Assembly: GCA_029287455.1 (NCBI GenBank)
Contig: JARFRB010000119.1
Location: forward strand, 1-38,459
Length of the DNA: 38,459 nt
Source: Pelagibius litoralis
Lineage (GTDB): Bacteria > Pseudomonadota > Alphaproteobacteria > Kiloniellales > DSM-21159
Reading direction: 5' to 3'
Of this stretch, positions 35,966-38,459 are shown one piece after another. Below the pieces are notes generated by a model that saw nothing but the letters and a program-made list of their open reading frames with translations, was not told where the DNA came from and made no database searches. The number at the start of each line of letters is the position of its first letter. The first letter of the stretch is position 1. The position numbers were made by a program, and so were the translations under genes.

Positions 35966-35994
35966 GCTATAGAAGGACCTCCGCCGCCTGTCAA
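35966..35994 (-). promoter_or_regulatory. Strong sigma-70 type promoter for the rpmH operon
   Basis: Minus strand: perfect TTGACA (35994-35989), a 17-bp spacer, TATAGC (35971-35966). Transcription would start near 35959, giving a leader of about 34 bases before the GTG of rpmH. Confidence 0.65.
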
Positions 35995-36184
35995 CGGCGC
36001 AGGACAAGGATCGCGAGGGGTTTCGCAACAAGTATCCCCCGGAAGCATCCCCGGGGCGGCTCGCGGACCCCTCACCAGAAGGTGACTGGCCTTGCGCCTG
36101 AGGCTTCGCCACATAAGCGGGGCTTGGGGAGATCTCCGGGCGCGCGAAGCTTGCGTTGGTGTCGACAAATCTGGATAACCGGTC
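35995..36184. other. Intergenic region between the rpmH promoter and the TVP38 gene
   Basis: No gene is seen. CCCCGG (36037-36042) and CCGGGG (36051-36056) form a 6-bp stem with an 8-base loop. TTGCGT, 17 bp, GATAAC just before 36180 is a weak candidate promoter for the TVP38 gene. If used, it would favour the later start at 36206. Confidence 0.3.
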
Positions 36185-36946
36185 ATGACTGTCTCGGAAG
36201 GGCCTATGGGCGAGAATCGGCTCGGCGGAAAAGATCGAAGCGTATCGTTGTGGCGCATGCTGCCCCTGGCGGTTCTCTTCGCGGCAGGCGCCATTGCCTG
36301 GTTCGGTTTCGACGTCGGCCAGTACATTAGTTTCGAGGCGCTCAAGGAGAATCGTGAGTGGCTGCTGGCTCAGGTGGAGCAGCGCGCGGTGGCCGCCGCT
36401 CTCGTGTTCATGACCGTTTACGCCTTGACCACGGCCTTCTCCATTCCGGGCGGCGCGGTCCTGACCGTGCTCGGCGGTTTCCTCTTCGGCACCTGGCTTG
36501 GCATGTTCTATGTCGTCTTCGGGGCCACGCTGGGCGCTATCGCGGTGTTTCTCGCTGCGCGCACCGCGCTCGGCGCCATCTTGCGTGCCAGGGTCGGCGG
36601 TGCCCTGAACAGGATGGAACGGGGATTTCGCGAAAATGCCTTGAGCTACATGCTCGTGCTCAGGCTGATTCCGGTGTTTCCTTTCTGGCTGGTCAACCTG
36701 GTGCCCGCCTTCCTGGGCGTGCCTCTGGGCATCTACGCGCTGGGCACGGTGCTGGGGATCATTCCGGGCACCTTCGTCTATGCTTCCGTTGGCAACGGCC
36801 TCGGCGCGATCTTCGACGCGGACGAAACCCCGGATCTGGGGGTCATCTTCGCGCCGGAGGTGCTGGTCCCCATCTTGGGGCTGGCGGCCCTTTCCTTGCT
36901 GCCGATCATGTATAAGCGCTGGAAGACGGGCCGCGCACAAGGTTAA
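36185..36946 (+). CDS. TVP38/TMEM64 family membrane protein (DedA/VTT superfamily)
   Basis: This 253-residue integral inner-membrane protein belongs to the SNARE-associated (VTT) domain superfamily, whose members are linked to lipid scrambling and membrane homeostasis. It has an N-terminal helix ([17 protein letters not shown]) and the VTT core: [25 protein letters not shown], then [22 protein letters not shown]. The conserved [31 protein letters not shown] is typical, as is a final helix. A start at 36206, with GGAAGGG just upstream, is a close alternative. The next gene, 51 bp on, encodes a mercuric-reductase-like flavoprotein; the two families are often neighbours and sometimes fused, so they may act together. 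The function is unproven. Confidence 0.9.
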   Translation: MTVSEGPMGENRLGGKDRSVSLWRMLPLAVLFAAGAIAWFGFDVGQYISFEALKENREWLLAQVEQRAVAAALVFMTVYALTTAFSIPGGAVLTVLGGFLFGTWLGMFYVVFGATLGAIAVFLAARTALGAILRARVGGALNRMERGFRENALSYMLVLRLIPVFPFWLVNLVPAFLGVPLGIYALGTVLGIIPGTFVYASVGNGLGAIFDADETPDLGVIFAPEVLVPILGLAALSLLPIMYKRWKTGRAQG

Positions 36947-36997
36947 GCTTCTCCGCCACTGCCTTTGCCTTTCAATCCGGTCATCCCAAGAGCTGTC

Positions 36998-38422
36998 ATG
37001 CCTGAAAACCTGGAGACTGATATCTGCGTCATCGGCGCCGGGTCCGCTGGCCTATCGGTCGCGGCGGGGGCGGTGCAGATGGGTGCCCGCACCGTGCTGA
37101 TCGAAAAGGGCCGCATGGGGGGCGATTGCCTCAACTACGGTTGCGTTCCCTCCAAGTCCATGCTGGTTGCCGGGCGCGCCGCACGGGCAGGGCGCCTCGC
37201 CGCGCGCATGGGGATCGATTACGACCCGCCGCGTATCGACTACGGAAAGGTCCGCCTGCACGTTCAAGGCGTGATCGGCGCCATCGAGCCGAACGACTCG
37301 CAAGAGCGCTTCGAGGGGCTGGGCGTCACGGTGCTGCGCGACGCGGCGCGCTTTACCGGCCCCCGGGAGGTCGCGGCCGGCGACAAGCTGATCCGCGCCC
37401 GGCGCTTCGTGGTGGCGACCGGCTCGCGGCCCATGGTCCCGCCCATCCCCGGGTTGGATCGCGTGCGCTACCTCACCAACGAAACCGTCTTCGAGTTGGA
37501 TGTCCTGCCCCGGCACTTGATTGTGATCGGCGGCAGGCCGATCGGCTGCGAACTGGGCCAGGCCTTTCGCGATCTCGGCGCGCAGGTCTCCATCGTGGAG
37601 ATGGCCAAGATCATGCCGAAAGACGATCCGGAACTGGTCGACGTAGTGCGCCGCCGGCTGACGGACCACGGCGTCAAGCTGCTGGAGACCTGCAAGGTCG
37701 CGGGCGTGGAAAGCTCCGGCGAAGGGGTGACGGCGGTTTTGGAGCGCGACGGGGAAACCCTTCGTTTGGAGGGCAGCCATCTCCTGCTCGCCGCGGGCCG
37801 TCAGCCCAACGTGGAAAGCCTGCAGCTGGAGTCCGCCGGGGTGGACTACGACCGCCGCGGCATTTCCACCGATGACCGGCTGCGCACCAGCAACCCCAAG
37901 ATCTACGCCGCCGGGGACGTGGCCGGGGGCTATCAGTTCACCCATATGGCCGGGCATCATGCCGGGGTGGTCATCAAGAACGCCTTGTTCCGTCTGCCCG
38001 GCAAGGTGGAGCGCACAGCCGTGCCCTGGGTCACCTTCACCGACCCCGAGCTGGCGCAGGTGGGCCTGACCGAGTCCATGGCCCGCGAAGCCGGGCTGAC
38101 GTTCAAGGTGCTGCGCTGGCCCTTCGCCGAGAACGACCGCGCGCAGGCGGAGCACGAGACCGAGGGCCTGGCGAAGCTGATCGTTGGCAAGGGCGGTAAG
38201 ATCCTGGGGGCCGGTATCGTCGGCCCCGCCGCCGGCGAGCTCATTCACCCCTGGGTCCTGGCCATGGCCAACAAGCTCAAGATCGGCGCCATGGCCCAGT
38301 ACATCGCCCCCTATCCCACCTTGGGCGAGGTGAGTAAACGGGCCGCGGGCGCTTACTACACCCCAAAACTCTTCAGCGCGCGCACCCGCTTTCTCGTGCG
38401 CGCACTGCTGAAGTTGGGGTGA
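36998..38422 (+). CDS. Mercuric-reductase-like FAD-dependent disulfide oxidoreductase
   Basis: This 474-residue class I pyridine nucleotide-disulfide oxidoreductase has the FAD motif VIGAGSAGLSVAAGA near residues 11-25. The redox cysteines are Cys44 and Cys49 in GGDCLNYGCVPSKS. The second FAD motif is IYAAGDVAGGYQFTHMA, and the dimerisation domain begins at about 345. The NAD(P)H motif, normally GGGPIG, reads GGRPIG here (Arg180), a one-base change from GGG to AGG. Near the C-terminus IAPYPTLGE stands where lipoamide dehydrogenases have the catalytic His-Pro-Thr, so lipoamide dehydrogenase is unlikely. No N-terminal heavy-metal domain or C-terminal Cys pair is present, so true mercury reduction is doubtful. 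It probably forms an operon with the TVP38 gene. Confidence 0.9.
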   Translation: MPENLETDICVIGAGSAGLSVAAGAVQMGARTVLIEKGRMGGDCLNYGCVPSKSMLVAGRAARAGRLAARMGIDYDPPRIDYGKVRLHVQGVIGAIEPNDSQERFEGLGVTVLRDAARFTGPREVAAGDKLIRARRFVVATGSRPMVPPIPGLDRVRYLTNETVFELDVLPRHLIVIGGRPIGCELGQAFRDLGAQVSIVEMAKIMPKDDPELVDVVRRRLTDHGVKLLETCKVAGVESSGEGVTAVLERDGETLRLEGSHLLLAAGRQPNVESLQLESAGVDYDRRGISTDDRLRTSNPKIYAAGDVAGGYQFTHMAGHHAGVVIKNALFRLPGKVERTAVPWVTFTDPELAQVGLTESMAREAGLTFKVLRWPFAENDRAQAEHETEGLAKLIVGKGGKILGAGIVGPAAGELIHPWVLAMANKLKIGAMAQYIAPYPTLGEVSKRAAGAYYTPKLFSARTRFLVRALLKLG

Positions 38423-38459
38423 CGGCTTGCGCGGTGCCGATTCCCCCAGCGCTGATTCC

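Noticed and set aside
36170-36178. DnaA-box-like TTATCCAGA (minus strand) near rpmH, suggesting oriC
   Set aside because: It is a single box with one mismatch, without further boxes, an AT-rich unwinding region or dnaA nearby.

Overview
The window is high-GC (about 60-65% by eye) alphaproteobacterial chromosome, most likely Rhodospirillales or a near relative. The evidence is gene order and family choice: rnd / kdsD-lptC-lptA-lptB-rpoN-hpf-ptsN, rpmH-rnpA-yidD-yidC-engB-argB-HAD-dapD-dapE, an Hsp20 gene followed by a DUF1150 gene, a long-form HPF, a short RNase D without an HRDC domain, and a free-standing NDUFA9-like protein. No genus can be named from sequence alone. Nearly everything is core housekeeping. 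No complete rRNA, tRNA, CRISPR array or insertion sequence was seen.

Region 1 (1-484) is the only clearly mobile part. It holds the N-terminus of a tyrosine recombinase running off the left edge, a repeat-rich AT-richer stretch, and the 3' end of a tRNA or tmRNA gene without its 5' half, followed by a perfect 54-bp tandem duplication. This looks like the right-hand boundary of an integrated element lying to the left of the window.

Region 2 (485-3569) has a patatin-like lipase divergent from an unassigned membrane protein, then a heat-shock unit. That unit has a sigma-32-type promoter, a 5' leader that folds like a ROSE RNA thermometer, an Hsp20 gene and a DUF1150 gene. Region 3 (3706-10969, minus strand) is the LPS-transport and nitrogen-regulation cluster: KDO precursor synthesis (kdsD), the lipopolysaccharide bridge (lptC, lptA, lptB), sigma-54, ribosome hibernation factor and PtsN, with rnd upstream. 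Region 4 (11038-21389) has the NDUFA9-like protein, uppP, glutamate synthase (gltD then gltB) and oligopeptidase B.

Region 5 (21439-27688) is translational: rpmI-rplT, pheS-pheT and lepA. Region 6 (27699-35994, minus strand) is a long, tightly packed run starting at a strong rpmH promoter: L34, RNase P protein, YidD, YidC, EngB, ArgB, a HAD phosphatase, DapD, DapE and a small membrane protein. It links ribosome and membrane-protein biogenesis with arginine and lysine/diaminopimelate synthesis. Region 7 (36185-38422) is a TVP38/TMEM64 membrane protein followed by a mercuric-reductase-like flavoprotein.

No new multigene system could be demonstrated. The best leads are the element boundary with its 54-bp duplication, the Hsp20 thermometer leader, an SD-masking hairpin on hpf, and a Gly-to-Arg change in the NAD(P)H motif of the last flavoprotein.
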